Source of the DNA: Halalkalibacter akibai JCM 9157
Lineage (GTDB): Bacteria > Bacillota > Bacilli > Bacillales > Bacillaceae_D
DNA length: 64,000 bases
Assembly (NCBI RefSeq): GCF_000513135.1
Contig: NZ_BAUV01000003.1
Coordinates: 1-64,000, forward strand
Reading direction: 5' to 3'
Shown: piece after piece, positions 25,334 through 35,495 of the stretch
Layout: each line of letters opens with the position of its first letter
Numbering within the stretch: the first letter of the stretch is position 1
The notes under the pieces: model-generated
What the model was told of the DNA's origin: nothing
What the model saw: only the letters and a program-made list of their open reading frames with translations
Databases searched by the model: none
Made by a program: the position numbers and the translations under genes

Positions 25334-26632
25334 ATGATAAAACCTTATTACGGTCAGTTGGAAGAAGAGAAGGTATTTAAGGATCCGGTTCATCGCTATA
25401 TTCATGTGCGTGATGAGTTGATTTGGGAATTGATTGGTACGAAGGAGTTTCAACGTTTGCGTCGGGTTCGGCAGCTGGGTACGACTTATGTGACTTTTCA
25501 TGGGGCTGAGCATACTCGTTTTAATCACTCGCTTGGGGTGTACGAGATTACAAGAAGGATTTTAGAAGTGTTTAAAGGTAGGCCGCATTGGGACGAGGAT
25601 GAGCGTTTGTTGGCGTTGTCTGCTGCGCTTTTGCATGATGTCGGACATGGTCCTTTTTCGCATTCATTTGAAAAAGTATTTGATACCGATCATGAAGAGT
25701 GGACAAGAGAAATCATTTTAGGTGATACGGAAATCAATCAAGTTCTATCCAATGTTAGTCCTGACTTTCCGCAGTCTGTAGCTGATGTGATTGAAAAAAC
25801 GTACTCTAAAAAATTAGTAACTAGCATTATCTCGAGCCAGATAGATGCTGATCGGATGGATTATTTACAGCGTGATGCGTATTATACCGGAGTTAGTTAT
25901 GGCCATTTTGATATGGAACGGATTTTACGTGTGATGCGGCCGATGGAAGATCAAGTAGCGATTAAACAAAGTGGGATGCATGCGGTCGAGGACTATATTA
26001 TGAGTCGTTACCAAATGTACTGGCAAGTGTATTTTCATCCAGTTACGAGAAGTGCGGAAGTCATTTTAAGTAAAATTTTCAAGCGGGCTAAAGAGCTTCA
26101 TGAGGCGGGATATGAATTCAAGCATAAGCCTCACCATTTTTATTCGTTTTTTAATGGAAAAGGGAGCTTGGACGATTATTTGCGGTTAGATGAAGCGATA
26201 ACCATGTATTATTTTCAAATTTGGCAGGAAGAAGAGGATGGCATTTTAAGAGATCTTTGTGTAAGATTCTTAAATAGAAAATTGTTTAAGTATGTTGAAT
26301 TTAATCCTAATCTTCAAATGAATGATTGGCTTGTTTTACAAGATTTGTTCAAACAGGCTGACTTAAACCCAGATTATTATTTGGTTGTTGATTCTTCGTC
26401 TGATCTTCCTTATGACTTTTATCGTCCTGGTGAAGAAGAAGAGCGTCTGCCGATCCATCTTATTATGCCAAATGGTAAATTGCGTGAGTTATCGCGTGAA
26501 TCAGATGTCGTAGAGGCGATCTCTGGGAAAAAACGTACGGATCATAAGTTATATTTTCCGCTCGATTACCTAGAGGATGAGCGTGAACATAAAGACATTA
26601 AAAATAAAATTCGAGCTTTATTAAACGTATAA
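25334..26632 (+). CDS. ywfO: HD-domain phosphohydrolase (YwfO-like)
   Basis: The 432-residue protein has an N-terminal HD domain with HTRFNHSLGVYEITRRI and ALSAALLHDVGHGPFSHSFE (metal-binding His and His-Asp), followed by SSQIDADRMDYLQRDAYYTG. This is the dGTPase/SAMHD1-like superfamily; YwfO-type proteins are thought to hydrolyse nucleotides. The C-terminal part is family-specific. It precedes ywgA by 14 bases, as in B. subtilis-like gene order. Confidence 0.92.
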   Translation: MIKPYYGQLEEEKVFKDPVHRYIHVRDELIWELIGTKEFQRLRRVRQLGTTYVTFHGAEHTRFNHSLGVYEITRRILEVFKGRPHWDEDERLLALSAALLHDVGHGPFSHSFEKVFDTDHEEWTREIILGDTEINQVLSNVSPDFPQSVADVIEKTYSKKLVTSIISSQIDADRMDYLQRDAYYTGVSYGHFDMERILRVMRPMEDQVAIKQSGMHAVEDYIMSRYQMYWQVYFHPVTRSAEVILSKIFKRAKELHEAGYEFKHKPHHFYSFFNGKGSLDDYLRLDEAITMYYFQIWQEEEDGILRDLCVRFLNRKLFKYVEFNPNLQMNDWLVLQDLFKQADLNPDYYLVVDSSSDLPYDFYRPGEEEERLPIHLIMPNGKLRELSRESDVVEAISGKKRTDHKLYFPLDYLEDEREHKDIKNKIRALLNV

Positions 26633-26646
26633 GGGGGAACTTTGTT

Positions 26647-27150
26647 TTGCTGAAGGATCATGCAAATGTTATGGCGCTTTTTTTGCAAGCTGGCGATATT
26701 GTTGGACGGAAGAAGCTGCAAAAAATAATTTATATTTCTAAAAAAATGAATGTGCCTTTTTCTGAGCGCTTCAAATTTCATATGTTTGGGCCCTACTCTG
26801 AGGAACTGAGTCTTCGAATGGAAGAGCTTTGTAACTTAGGGTTTGTTGATGAGAAGAAAGAAGACAAAGGAAACTACTATCAGTATCGTTATGGTCTTTC
26901 TGAGGAAGGGCGCAAGTTTCTTGATTTATATCAATTTGATTTACCAGAGAATCAAAAATTAATGACAAGCTTAAACGAGCAAAGTTCACGTTTTTTGGAA
27001 CTTGTATCGACGCTTCTTTATTTCGAAGAATTAAGCCGAGATGAAGTAAAGGAAAAAGTATTTACATTAAAGAAAAAATCAAACTACACTGAAGACGATA
27101 TTGAACAAGCTTATACGTTTATTGAGTCTCTACGTGTATTAGCTCAATAA
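26647..27150 (+). CDS. ywgA: YwgA family protein
   Basis: The 167-residue protein starts at TTG after AAGGGGGAAC. It begins LKDHANVMALFLQAGDIVGRKKLQKIIYISKKMN, a YwgA-family signature with a winged-helix-like N-terminal region (GPYSEELSLRMEELCNLGFVDEK). The role is unknown. It is the second gene of an operon with ywfO and is followed by a strong terminator. Confidence 0.85.
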   Translation: MLKDHANVMALFLQAGDIVGRKKLQKIIYISKKMNVPFSERFKFHMFGPYSEELSLRMEELCNLGFVDEKKEDKGNYYQYRYGLSEEGRKFLDLYQFDLPENQKLMTSLNEQSSRFLELVSTLLYFEELSRDEVKEKVFTLKKKSNYTEDDIEQAYTFIESLRVLAQ

Positions 27151-27153
27151 AAA

Positions 27154-27195
27154 GACAAGCTCATTTCCCCTGCAGGAACTGAGCTTGTTTTTTAG
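27154..27195 (+). terminator. Terminator after ywgA
   Basis: GACAAGCTCA pairs with TGAGCTTGTT, followed by a run of T. Confidence 0.85.
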
Positions 27196-27250
27196 AGACT
27201 GTTTTTTAATAGGCTAATGCTTTGGAACGGTTTTTTCAGTTCCAATGTGC

Positions 27251-27306
27251 ACCTCTCTGCGGTAAGCGAGTGACTGGAGTGCGATGAAACGAACATGTCA
27301 CGTAAG
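27251..27306. repeat. Right-half remnant of repeat R2
   Basis: CTGCGGTAAGCGAGTGACT followed by GGAGTGCGATGAAACGAACATGTCA matches the right half of the R2 copy at 48.9 kb with several changes. The left half is missing. The rest of the gap to ywhD has no visible gene. Confidence 0.6.
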
Positions 27307-27432
27307 CTCCCAAAAACAAAGTGTGCGAAATCAGCTTTTGAAAAAAATAAAAGTTTAGACGCTTGAAACTAGCATAAAGTGGTTGAAGTTGTGTAGAATT
27401 TTAAACAAAGAGAGAAGAGGAAGGGTGTTTAT

Positions 27433-27957
27433 ATGGATCTGTTAAATAACGATAATCTCAAGAAAAAAACGAGTGGCTTTAATATTTTAAGTAATGACTC
27501 AACCGATGGTCACGGTGGGTACGGAGCTGGTACGTTGAATTTAGATAATGTCTCTCCTGTGTTTGTTGATCCAACTGAAGGCGAAGCATTTGTTGATATG
27601 GGTGCTTTGCATGCGCGCTCTGCGGTTGAAAAAAGAATTAAATTTCTAAAAAATAAAGAAGAGGTCCCTAATGGCAAGCTCTACTGGCTAGTCTGGGTGA
27701 CTGTTCAACATAAAGATGGAAAACCTTATTATGCAGGTGTGGCTGGATGTGAAATGACGGTCGATATTAGCATTCGTCGTGGCTACAAAAGTTTGCCTGA
27801 GCATGTGAATAAAATGGACAAATCACTTAAAGGCCATATCCTTGTCGATGATATGGATGATAAGTCAAAGGCGATCTTAGCCAAATTTTTAAAAGAGCAT
27901 AATGAGCAAATATGGGAAAACTCAACAAAAGAGTTACACGAAGCATTAACGGTTTAA
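27433..27957 (+). CDS. ywhD: YwhD family protein
   Basis: The 174-residue acidic protein matches the YwhD family of Bacillaceae, with the conserved segments GFNILSNDSTDGHGGYGAGTL, DPTEGEAFVDMGALHARSAVEKRIKF and GKLYWLVWVTV. No function is established that I know of. The gene is monocistronic, with an AAGAGGAAGG ribosome-binding site and a strong terminator about 150 bases downstream. Confidence 0.88.
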   Translation: MDLLNNDNLKKKTSGFNILSNDSTDGHGGYGAGTLNLDNVSPVFVDPTEGEAFVDMGALHARSAVEKRIKFLKNKEEVPNGKLYWLVWVTVQHKDGKPYYAGVAGCEMTVDISIRRGYKSLPEHVNKMDKSLKGHILVDDMDDKSKAILAKFLKEHNEQIWENSTKELHEALTV

Positions 27958-28101
27958 TAGAACAGCATTTTTGCGGTTAAAAGTAAATACCAAATATCAA
28001 ATAACTTTGAAAGATTTTTGAACACTGATGTCGACCCTTGAGGTTTTGACAAAAGACGAGTAAACTGAAGAAAGTATAAACGCACATTTATACTAGGACA
28101 C

Positions 28102-28138
28102 GAAAAAGCACAAAGGAGATTCTCCTTTGTGCTTTTTC
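28102..28138 (+). terminator. Terminator after ywhD
   Basis: GAAAAAGCACAAAGGAGA and TCTCCTTTGTGCTTTTTC form a nearly perfect long stem with A and T tracts; it could work on both strands. Confidence 0.88.
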
Positions 28139-28203
28139 AACTTTACAAAGGGATTTTCCAAGGCGTATGGTATACATAATACTTGCCAGGGGGAGGTTCT
28201 CAT

Positions 28204-29050
28204 TTGCTGACTAAAAAGGAACTTAAAGATATTCGCCAGTTGCAATTGTTTTGTGAAAAAAATTGACCAAACGGAACTAAAGTTAAACTGGGATCTACTT
28301 GAAACTAGGTCTGATGGGGAAAAGAACGATTTCTTATACTATGAACAAAATAGGTTAATCGGTTTTCTTGGGTTATATGGGTTTGGAAATAAAGTGGAGA
28401 TTTGCGGGATGGTTCACCCTGATCATAGAAGAAAAGGGATTTTCAGCGTACTTTTAAAGGAAGGGTTAGCGCAGCTGTCTAAAAGGAATGTTCCAACCAT
28501 TTTGTTAAACATTCCTGCTTCTTCTGAAACGGGAAAGGCCTTTGTTTTAAATCAACCATTTACTTATTCCTTTTCTGAGCATCAGATGGTTTGGGAACCG
28601 ACTTCTTTGATGAAAGATCCGGTAACGTCTGTCTCGCTCCGCCAGGCAAGAAAAGAAGAGTTGCCTTTTGTCGTTAAACTGGATGCCGATTGCTTTGATA
28701 TGGAACTAGAGGAAGCAGCAAGTATGTACAAGCGGGCCCAGGATATCACAAGCAATTTCATCATTGAACATAATAGAAATCCTGTAGGGAAGCTTCGTTG
28801 GCATAAAGAAGGTAAGGAAAGCTGGATGTATGGATTTGCTGTAATGCCTGAATGGCAGGGAAAAGGAATAGGACGACAAGCCTTAATTCAAGCCGTACAG
28901 AAAGAGGCAGAAAAAGGCCAAAGTGTATACTTAGAGGTTGTTCCAGAAAATAACCAAGCCCTTACACTCTATCAATCTTGCGGATTTAAGTCATTTGCGA
29001 CTCAGGATTACTATCTGTTAATTAAAGAAAAGGTGGTCTCTATTTTTTGA
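28204..29050 (+). pseudogene. GNAT acetyltransferase with two GNAT-like halves, frameshifted at the N-terminus
   Basis: The main frame starts at 28253 (MKKIDQTELKLNW...), but a TTG at 28204 with AGGGGGAGG seven bases upstream opens LTKKELKDIRQLQLFCEK in another frame. The two meet at seven A (28256-28262); removing one A gives FCEKIDQTELKLNWD and a 281-residue product. The first half has a GNAT-like core (GMVHPDHRRKGIFSVLL, acetyl-CoA loop), and the second a full GNAT core (VMPEWQGKGIGRQALIQA then NNQALTLYQSCGFKSF). It would acetylate an unknown small molecule or protein. If the frameshift is real, the shorter product from 28253 might still fold because the loss is only about 17 residues. Confidence 0.8.
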
Positions 29051-29062
29051 GACCACCTTTTC
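29028..29062. terminator. Bidirectional terminator between the GNAT gene and pbpG
   Basis: AAAAGGTGGTCTC and GAGACCACCTTTT form a 13-bp perfect stem that overlaps the GNAT stop codon, between converging genes. Confidence 0.85.
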
Positions 29063-29066
29063 TAGC

Positions 29067-31133
29067 TTAATGTCCAAACAACTTGAAGAATCGGTCGAGG
29101 AAACGTTCTTTTTCATGTGTTGTCTCGTCAATAACTTCCACTTCCTCACCATTCTCAGCTGGTGGAGGGCATTCTGTTGTTGGCTCTGTTCCTTCTATGA
29201 AATAACTGACTCTATGAGTCGGGCAATGTTCATTGGCGAGTAAGCCATTCTGTGGATTAATTTTTACACCGACAACTCCATCAGGCTTTTCAAATGGCAA
29301 TACAGGTTGCCCTTTTAATGATTGTTCTGTGAAGTTAGCCCAGATTTTTTTAGCAATCTGTCCATAGGCTGAGTGGTTCAACGTTCCTTCATTAAAACCT
29401 ACCCAAACACTTGTAACGAGTTGAGGCGTATATCCAACCATCCAACTGTCGGTGGAAGTGGATCCGGATTTTCCAGCTGCAGGCCTGTTAATTAAATGAG
29501 CGACTGAACGCCCTGTAACGGAGGCGTGAGCATTTAAATAAGGGTCAAACATCCCTGTCATAATATCCGTAATGATAAAGGACAGTTTTGGATCAAGTAC
29601 TTGAGTTAGTGTTGGTTCTGATTCAAATAAAACTTCGCCTTCAGCATCCACGACTTTACGAATGAACCGTGGTTCAACACGACTGCCTCCGTTTGCAAAA
29701 GCACTATATCCTCTAGCCATCTCAAGAACAGTCACATCTTCTGTTCCCAAGGCTAGCGAAGCATGGTCGTAAAGCGGACTTTCTATTCCTACACGTCTTG
29801 CTAATTCCACTGCTTTATCGGTTCCTAAATATAGGTGGGTTTTAACAGCGTAAATGTTATCTGAAAATGCCATAGCTTGTAACAGTGTAATAAAATCATT
29901 GGCATAATTATCATTAAAGTTTCGTGGTGACCATGTTTTGCGGCCATCATCAATGTTAAAGGTAGTCGGTTCGCTTAATAATGTTGATGCCGTTGTATAG
30001 CCGTTTTCTAATGCTGCATAATACAAATATGGTTTAAAGGCAGAACCAGGGCTCCTAGAAGCTTGAACAGCTCTGTTATAAGGACTTTCTACATAATCGG
30101 TCCCTCCGACCATCGCTTTTACATCACCAGTACGAGGATCCATCGCGACAAGAGCGGTTTGAAGGTCATTATCTGGCATTTCCCTTTCAACCCAATATTC
30201 AGCTTGTTTTTGCATATTAGGATCAAGTGTCGTGTAAACTTTTAAACCACCAGCTTCGATTAATGCTGGGTCTACCCCTATTTCTTCTATTAATTGTCGT
30301 TCAACAACATCTTGAAAGTAAGGTCCGACAGTAGAAGGTCGGTCCAGTTCTTTTTGAACAAATTCAAGGGGTTCTAGATGAGCTTCGTCTGCTTCAACTT
30401 GATTAAGAACTCCGTGGGCTACCATGGACTGTAAAACAACGGCTTGGCGCTTTTTCGCCCGTTCTAAATCGAATAAAGGTGAATAATAGCTTGGCCCTTT
30501 TGGAATACCGGATAACATACTGGCCTCAGCTAATGAAAGACGGTTAGCTGATTTTCCGAAATAATGCTGAGCTGCAGCCTCAATTCCGTATGCTCCGTGT
30601 CCATAATAAACAGTATTTAAATACCCTTCTAAAATTTTATCTTTATCATAATTCATTTCAAGGCGCAGTGAATAAAGCAACTCATTCCACTTTCGTTTCC
30701 ATGTTTTATCATGACTTAAATATAGATTTCGCGCGTATTGCTGAGTAAGTGTGCTGGCACCTTGTGCTCTTGATCCTGAGCGAATGTTAGCTAAAATAGC
30801 TCCTCCTATTCGGTTCACATCAAAGCCCCAGTGCCGATAAAACCTACGATCTTCTATTGCGATAGTGGCATCGACAACATCGGGGTCAATCGATGATAGA
30901 GCGACCCAGTGACGATTCTCGCCTTGATGATGCTCGCCAATCGGTGAATTGTCAGCTCCGTAATAAACGGTTGTTTGTGCTACATTTAAAGGCGGAGGGC
31001 CTTGCATTTTCGTATAAGAAAGAAGACCAACAGCAGACGCCGCAACTAGTACAAGAGATAATAGCATTAATCTAAAAAATAAACGAACTAATCGCCTTCT
31101 TCGGCGCACTCGTCGGTTAATGACGACTTCCAT
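29067..31133 (-). CDS. pbpG: Class A penicillin-binding protein (PBP2d/PbpG-like)
   Basis: The 688-residue bifunctional enzyme has a basic N-terminus, one transmembrane helix (about 17-40), a GT51 glycosyltransferase domain (IEDRRFYRHWGFD with the catalytic Glu, RAQGASTLTQQYARNLYLS) and a transpeptidase domain with the SxxK motif in SRSPGSAFKPYL, an SDN motif (AFSDNIYAVK) and KSG (AGKSGSTSTDSWMVGYTP). It polymerises and cross-links peptidoglycan. Position before divergent speE matches B. subtilis pbpG (ywhE), where the enzyme acts in spore peptidoglycan synthesis. The C-terminal tail is acidic. Confidence 0.93.
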   Translation of the reverse strand: MEVVINRRVRRRRRLVRLFFRLMLLSLVLVAASAVGLLSYTKMQGPPPLNVAQTTVYYGADNSPIGEHHQGENRHWVALSSIDPDVVDATIAIEDRRFYRHWGFDVNRIGGAILANIRSGSRAQGASTLTQQYARNLYLSHDKTWKRKWNELLYSLRLEMNYDKDKILEGYLNTVYYGHGAYGIEAAAQHYFGKSANRLSLAEASMLSGIPKGPSYYSPLFDLERAKKRQAVVLQSMVAHGVLNQVEADEAHLEPLEFVQKELDRPSTVGPYFQDVVERQLIEEIGVDPALIEAGGLKVYTTLDPNMQKQAEYWVEREMPDNDLQTALVAMDPRTGDVKAMVGGTDYVESPYNRAVQASRSPGSAFKPYLYYAALENGYTTASTLLSEPTTFNIDDGRKTWSPRNFNDNYANDFITLLQAMAFSDNIYAVKTHLYLGTDKAVELARRVGIESPLYDHASLALGTEDVTVLEMARGYSAFANGGSRVEPRFIRKVVDAEGEVLFESEPTLTQVLDPKLSFIITDIMTGMFDPYLNAHASVTGRSVAHLINRPAAGKSGSTSTDSWMVGYTPQLVTSVWVGFNEGTLNHSAYGQIAKKIWANFTEQSLKGQPVLPFEKPDGVVGVKINPQNGLLANEHCPTHRVSYFIEGTEPTTECPPPAENGEEVEVIDETTHEKERFLDRFFKLFGH

Positions 31134-31337
31134 ATTACGTCACCCCAGTCATAGTATGCTTTCTATCTATTCAGCATAGGTAAAAAAATCATATTTTAAA
31201 CATAGGGCTAGTGTGTCTGGTTAAATTTAACTTGCTTTTTTTTACCTTTGCTTTATACTTTCATTGTTAATACATTAGATCGAAAAAATAGCAAACCCTA
31301 TAGATGATGAAGTTGCAAACTATATGAGGTGAGACTA

Positions 31338-32165
31338 ATGGAATTGTGGTATACCGAAAAACAAACGGAGCGGTTTGGAATAACGGCTAAAATTAAACAA
31401 ACGCTTCATACCGAGCAAACGGAATTTCAAAAACTTGATATGATAGAAACAGAAGAATTCGGCAAAATGCTTGTATTAGATGGAATGGTTATGACGACAG
31501 AGGTTGACGAGTTCGTTTATCACGAGATGGTTGCGCACGTTCCACTTTTCACACACCCGAATCCCAAGAATGTTTTAGTTGTTGGAGGAGGGGATGGGGG
31601 CGTTATCCGTGAAGTGTTAAAACACCCATCAGTGGAAAAAGCAACACTAGTTGAAATTGACGGCAAGGTCATTGAATACTCAAAAAAATACCTTCCAACA
31701 ATTGCGGGTGCTCTCGATGATGCGCGCGTAGATGTTCAAGTTGACGATGGCTTTATGCATATTGCAAAAGCAGAAAATCAATATGATGTGATCATGGTCG
31801 ATTCAACTGAGCCTGTTGGACCTGCCGCAAAATTATTTGAAAAAGGCTTCTATGAAGGAATTTCAAAGGCATTAAAAGACGACGGAATATTCGTCGCGCA
31901 AACGGACAATCCTTGGTTTCACAAGGAATTAATTAGTAAAGTTTACAGCGATGTAAAAGAAATCTTTCCAATTACACGTTTGTATACAGCTAATATTCCA
32001 ACATATCCAAGTGGTTTATGGACATTCACGATCGGTTCAAAGAAACATGATCCTCTAGCGGTAGAAGAAAGTCGTTTCCACGAAATCGAATCAAAATACT
32101 ACACAAAAGAACTTCACAAAGCCTGCTTCGCCCTACCAAAATTCGTCGCAGATTTAGTGAAATAA
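31338..32165 (+). CDS. speE: Spermidine synthase
   Basis: I use the ATG at 31338 because GAGGTGAG lies just upstream; a GTG at 31329 lies inside that site. The 275-residue enzyme has a small beta-sheet N-terminal domain and a Rossmann methyltransferase-like core: [47 protein letters not shown] and [18 protein letters not shown] with the catalytic Asp. It transfers aminopropyl from decarboxylated AdoMet to putrescine. In B. subtilis speE is followed by speB (agmatinase), but here a terminator and repeats follow instead. Confidence 0.95.
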   Translation: MELWYTEKQTERFGITAKIKQTLHTEQTEFQKLDMIETEEFGKMLVLDGMVMTTEVDEFVYHEMVAHVPLFTHPNPKNVLVVGGGDGGVIREVLKHPSVEKATLVEIDGKVIEYSKKYLPTIAGALDDARVDVQVDDGFMHIAKAENQYDVIMVDSTEPVGPAAKLFEKGFYEGISKALKDDGIFVAQTDNPWFHKELISKVYSDVKEIFPITRLYTANIPTYPSGLWTFTIGSKKHDPLAVEESRFHEIESKYYTKELHKACFALPKFVADLVK

Positions 32166-32174
32166 CAAAAACCG

Positions 32175-32206
32175 AAATGAGCACCGCAACCGGCGCTCAT
32201 TTTTTA
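32175..32206 (+). terminator. Terminator after speE
   Basis: AAATGAGC pairs with GCTCATTT around a short loop, followed by TTTTAT. Confidence 0.75.
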
Positions 32207-32207
32207 T

Positions 32208-32334
32208 AGAGATTTTAAAAGGGGCGAATTTCCCCTTTTAAAATCTCTAAGCATTGAGCGAAGCCGCTGCAAGGTTTTAAGCGCGCTTTGAGCGGTTTTC
32301 TCAAAGAGAGAGCGCAGCGTGCGAAGCCAATGCT
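32208..32334 (+). repeat. Structured repeat R1, copy B, with leading hairpin
   Basis: A perfect 17-bp leading hairpin (32208-32224 with 32232-32248) is followed by P1 AGCATTG (32250-32256) with CAATGCT (32328-32334), P2 CGCTGC (32265-32270) with GCAGCG (32314-32319), and P3 CTTTGAG (32286-32292) with CTCAAAG (32300-32306). The arms differ from copy A but still pair. Confidence 0.85.
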
Positions 32335-32365
32335 CCAACCCGTGGTGGTTAGTGAATTAGGGAGG

Positions 32366-32419
32366 AAGGGGCGAATTTCCCCTTTTAAAATCTCTAAGCA
32401 TTGAGCGAAGCCGCTGCAA
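32366..32419 (+). repeat. Partial tandem copy of repeat R1 (copy C)
   Basis: This 54-bp segment is identical to 32219-32272 of copy B, 147 bp upstream. It contains the right arm of the leading hairpin and the first strands of P1 and P2, then ends. The remaining DNA at 32420-32738 shows no gene. Confidence 0.85.
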
Positions 32420-32738
32420 TAGCGGTAGATCATGTTTATTAGTGATTTAAAAATGTAACAGCAAACAGAACTCAATTAATAGTCGGCGCGCAATAGGTAA
32501 TAAATCACTCTTATTAGCGACCTGAGAATACAGACCAACAAACCAGAACATCGCACACAACACAAGCAATCCAAAACGAATTTGATAGCCTTTACCAACA
32601 TACATACTAACCATTAATATTTCACAATCTCGCTACATTTATCGAATTCAATTCAAAAAAAACGGGAACGCAGAATAGTCACCTTGCAACTCGTGGATAA
32701 ACTCGCTAAACTTGATGGATAGAGAGGTGTTCGTACGC

Positions 32739-33182
32739 ATGAAAAAAGCGATTAAGCGATCTGTTAAAATGAGATTTCAAACGAAAATTTTTAATGGGGA
32801 TCATAGTGATTCTTATGAGTTTACAACGCGTGGGGAGTTATTCCATAAAGGTAATCAAGATTATTTGCGTTTTGAAGAGGCGTTTTCAGAAAATGAGTCT
32901 GTTCAGACGACGATGAAGTGGGATGGTCGGGAGTTGATGCTGATCAGGCAGGGTTCCATTTTAATGCGCCAAGGTTTCATCGTTGGCGAAGAAACTCGTG
33001 GGCGCTATGTGACCCCGGATGCATCTTGGGAAACAAAGGCGCTTACTGATAAATTATTAGTACAATGGCCATCAGGTAAAACTCGTGGGAAAATCAAATT
33101 AATTTATAAATTTAAATTGCAAGATCAGGAAACAGGAACTCATGAAGTTCGGTTGACCTTAGAGGAGGATACAGAAACATGA
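32739..33182 (+). CDS. ywiB: YwiB family (DUF1934) protein
   Basis: I use the ATG at 32739 ([13 protein letters not shown]..., 147 residues), with GAGAGGTG upstream; an in-frame TTG at 32712 is less likely. The protein is a small beta-rich DUF1934 domain (YwiB), a calycin-like family of unknown function: [22 protein letters not shown] and [16 protein letters not shown] are typical. Its stop overlaps the argS start by four bases (ATGA), so the two are translationally coupled, as in other bacilli. Confidence 0.88.
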   Translation: MKKAIKRSVKMRFQTKIFNGDHSDSYEFTTRGELFHKGNQDYLRFEEAFSENESVQTTMKWDGRELMLIRQGSILMRQGFIVGEETRGRYVTPDASWETKALTDKLLVQWPSGKTRGKIKLIYKFKLQDQETGTHEVRLTLEEDTET

Positions 33183-34849
33183 ATAGTGTAGAACAAATTA
33201 AGCAACAGCTGAAGGAAGAAATCATTGCTGCCATCGTTGAAGCAGGTTTAGCTGAGCGCTCAGAGGTTCCAGAAGTTATATTAGAAACGCCAAAGGAAAA
33301 AGCACATGGTGATTATGCAACCAATATGGCAATGCAACTTGCTCGAATTGCAAAAAAAGCACCTAGAGCGATTGCGGAGGATCTTGTTGCTCATTTAAAT
33401 AAAGAGCGTGCATCTGTTGAGAAAGTAGAGATTGCGGGTCCTGGTTTTATTAACTTTTTTATGGACAACAGTTATTTACGTGAAGTAGTGCCAGCGGTAT
33501 TACAAGCAGGAGATGGTTATGGTTCAACAAATGTTGGTGGCGGTAAAAGAATTCAAGTCGAGTTTGTTTCAGCTAATCCAACAGGAACTCTTCATTTAGG
33601 TCATGCTCGTGGGGCTGCAGTTGGTGATGCGCTTTGCAATATTTTAGCTAAAGCCGGTTATGATGTTGAACGTGAATACTATATTAATGATGCGGGTAAT
33701 CAAATTAACAACCTTACATATTCGTTAGAAGCACGTTATTTTCAAGCGCTAGGTCTAGAGAAGGAAATTCCTGAGGATGGCTATCATGGCGCTGATATTA
33801 TTGGATTTGGACAAGCGTTAGCAGATGAGCATGGTGATAAGTTTGTTCATGTGACCGAAGAAGAGCGTCATGCTTTTTTGCGTCAGTACGGACTTGAGAA
33901 AGAGCTTGAAAAAATTAAGGCAGACTTAAAGGAATACCGTGTGTCCTTTGATGAGTGGTATTCAGAAACGTCTTTATACGAAACAGGTAAAGTGATTGAA
34001 ACATTAAATGTGTTAAAAGAAAAAGGTGAAACGTATGAAGAAGACGGAGCAACGTGGTTCCGCTCGACTACGTATGGTGATGATAAGGATCGTGTTTTAA
34101 TAAAAAATGATGGAAGTTATACGTATTTAACACCGGATATTGCGTATCACCAAGATAAGATGAACCGTGGCTTTGAAAAGTTGATAAACATTTGGGGAGC
34201 GGACCACCATGGTTACATTCCTAGAATGAGAGCGGCAATTCAGGCACTTGGCTATCAACCTGAGCAGTTGGATGTGCAAATTATTCAAATGGTTAGCTTG
34301 TTCCAGGGCGGCGAGAAAGTGAAAATGAGTAAACGTACAGGTAAGGCGGTTACGCTTCGTGATTTAATGGAGGAAGTAGGTATTGATGCAACGCGTTATT
34401 TCTTTGCGATGCGTAGTACGGACTCGCAACTTGATTTTGATATGGATTTAGCAGTATCGAAATCAAATGAAAATCCAGTTTACTATGTGCAGTATGCTCA
34501 TGCACGTGTATGCAGTATGTTACGCCAAGGTGAAGAGCAAGGATTCACGTTTGATGAAGCAACTGATTTAACAGCTCTTTCTTCGGTAAAGGCGTATGAC
34601 TTGTTAAAGGCCATTGGAGACTTCCCTGAGGTTGTTGCAGAGGCAGCTCAGAAGCAAATGCCACACCGTATTACTAATTATGTTCACGATTTGGCGTCAA
34701 CGCTCCACAGCTTCTACAATGCAGAACGAGTGATTGACCCTGAGCAAAAAGAAGCTTCTAGTGCAAGGTTAGCTTTAATGAAAGCAACCCAAACAACGAT
34801 AAAAAATGCTCTAGCATTAGTTGGAGTGGAAGCACCAGAAAAAATGTAG
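33179..34849 (+). CDS. argS: Arginyl-tRNA synthetase
   Basis: The 556-residue class I synthetase has the N-terminal Arg-tRNA synthetase domain (residues 1-90), the HIGH-like motif [15 protein letters not shown] near residue 140, and a KMSKS-type motif, KMSKRTGK, near 380. The DALR anticodon-binding domain is at the C-terminus ([17 protein letters not shown] to the end). It charges tRNA-Arg. The length is normal. It is coupled to ywiB upstream. No T-box-like leader is apparent. Confidence 0.97.
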   Translation: MNSVEQIKQQLKEEIIAAIVEAGLAERSEVPEVILETPKEKAHGDYATNMAMQLARIAKKAPRAIAEDLVAHLNKERASVEKVEIAGPGFINFFMDNSYLREVVPAVLQAGDGYGSTNVGGGKRIQVEFVSANPTGTLHLGHARGAAVGDALCNILAKAGYDVEREYYINDAGNQINNLTYSLEARYFQALGLEKEIPEDGYHGADIIGFGQALADEHGDKFVHVTEEERHAFLRQYGLEKELEKIKADLKEYRVSFDEWYSETSLYETGKVIETLNVLKEKGETYEEDGATWFRSTTYGDDKDRVLIKNDGSYTYLTPDIAYHQDKMNRGFEKLINIWGADHHGYIPRMRAAIQALGYQPEQLDVQIIQMVSLFQGGEKVKMSKRTGKAVTLRDLMEEVGIDATRYFFAMRSTDSQLDFDMDLAVSKSNENPVYYVQYAHARVCSMLRQGEEQGFTFDEATDLTALSSVKAYDLLKAIGDFPEVVAEAAQKQMPHRITNYVHDLASTLHSFYNAERVIDPEQKEASSARLALMKATQTTIKNALALVGVEAPEKM

Positions 34850-34856
34850 TGAGTGA

Positions 34857-34884
34857 GCCTGCAGTTTGTTTGCAGGCTTATTTC
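34857..34884 (+). terminator. Terminator after argS
   Basis: GCCTGCA, GTTTGT and TGCAGGC form a short stem followed by TTATTT. Confidence 0.7.
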
Positions 34885-34964
34885 CACTCCTTGAAAAGAA
34901 TTACAGGTCTTAACTAATCGTTTTTCACGTATTCTAAAACTGTGTTGAATAAGGAGGAAATCTG

Positions 34965-35450
34965 ATGACTGTTTTGATATGGATTCTGATTGTGGCGCTT
35001 TTTATTTTAAGTTTTGTTGGACTAATCTTTCCAATCATTCCTTCTGTAGCAGCTCTTTGGGGTGGCTTTTTACTTTATGTTTTTTTCATTGGAGGAAATT
35101 TATCTATATGGTTTTGGATTGGAATTGTGCTTTTAACACTAGTGATTCTCGGCTCTGACTTGATCGCTAGTCAGTTTTTTGTAAAAAAATATAAAGGCTC
35201 CAAATGGGGAGAGAGAATGGCTGCGATTGGAGTCATTTTAGGTTCTTTTATTTACCCGCCTTTTGGGTTAATTGTCGTGCCGTTTCTTTTAGTGTTCACG
35301 GCAGAAATGGTGACAAGTAAAAATGCTAACCATGCACTTAAGGTAGCAGTTGCTTCGTTGCTTGCTTTTTTAAGCAGTACTTTTGCCAAAGGTCTTCTTC
35401 AATTTATCATGATTACATGGTTCCTTATTGAAGTACTCTGGTTCGGATAA
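34965..35450 (+). CDS. DUF456 family membrane protein
   Basis: The 161-residue protein is almost wholly hydrophobic with about five segments. It starts with LIWILIVALFILSFVGLIFPIIPSVAALWGGFLLY and has the Gly-rich GVILGSFIYPPFGLIVVPF loop typical of DUF456. Function is unknown. A GGAGGAAAT ribosome-binding site precedes it, and a small XapX-like gene follows by 45 bases on the same strand. Confidence 0.85.
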   Translation: MTVLIWILIVALFILSFVGLIFPIIPSVAALWGGFLLYVFFIGGNLSIWFWIGIVLLTLVILGSDLIASQFFVKKYKGSKWGERMAAIGVILGSFIYPPFGLIVVPFLLVFTAEMVTSKNANHALKVAVASLLAFLSSTFAKGLLQFIMITWFLIEVLWFG

Positions 35451-35495
35451 AATATCATTTTTCACACATAGTAAGAATAGAAAGAAGGGATATAC

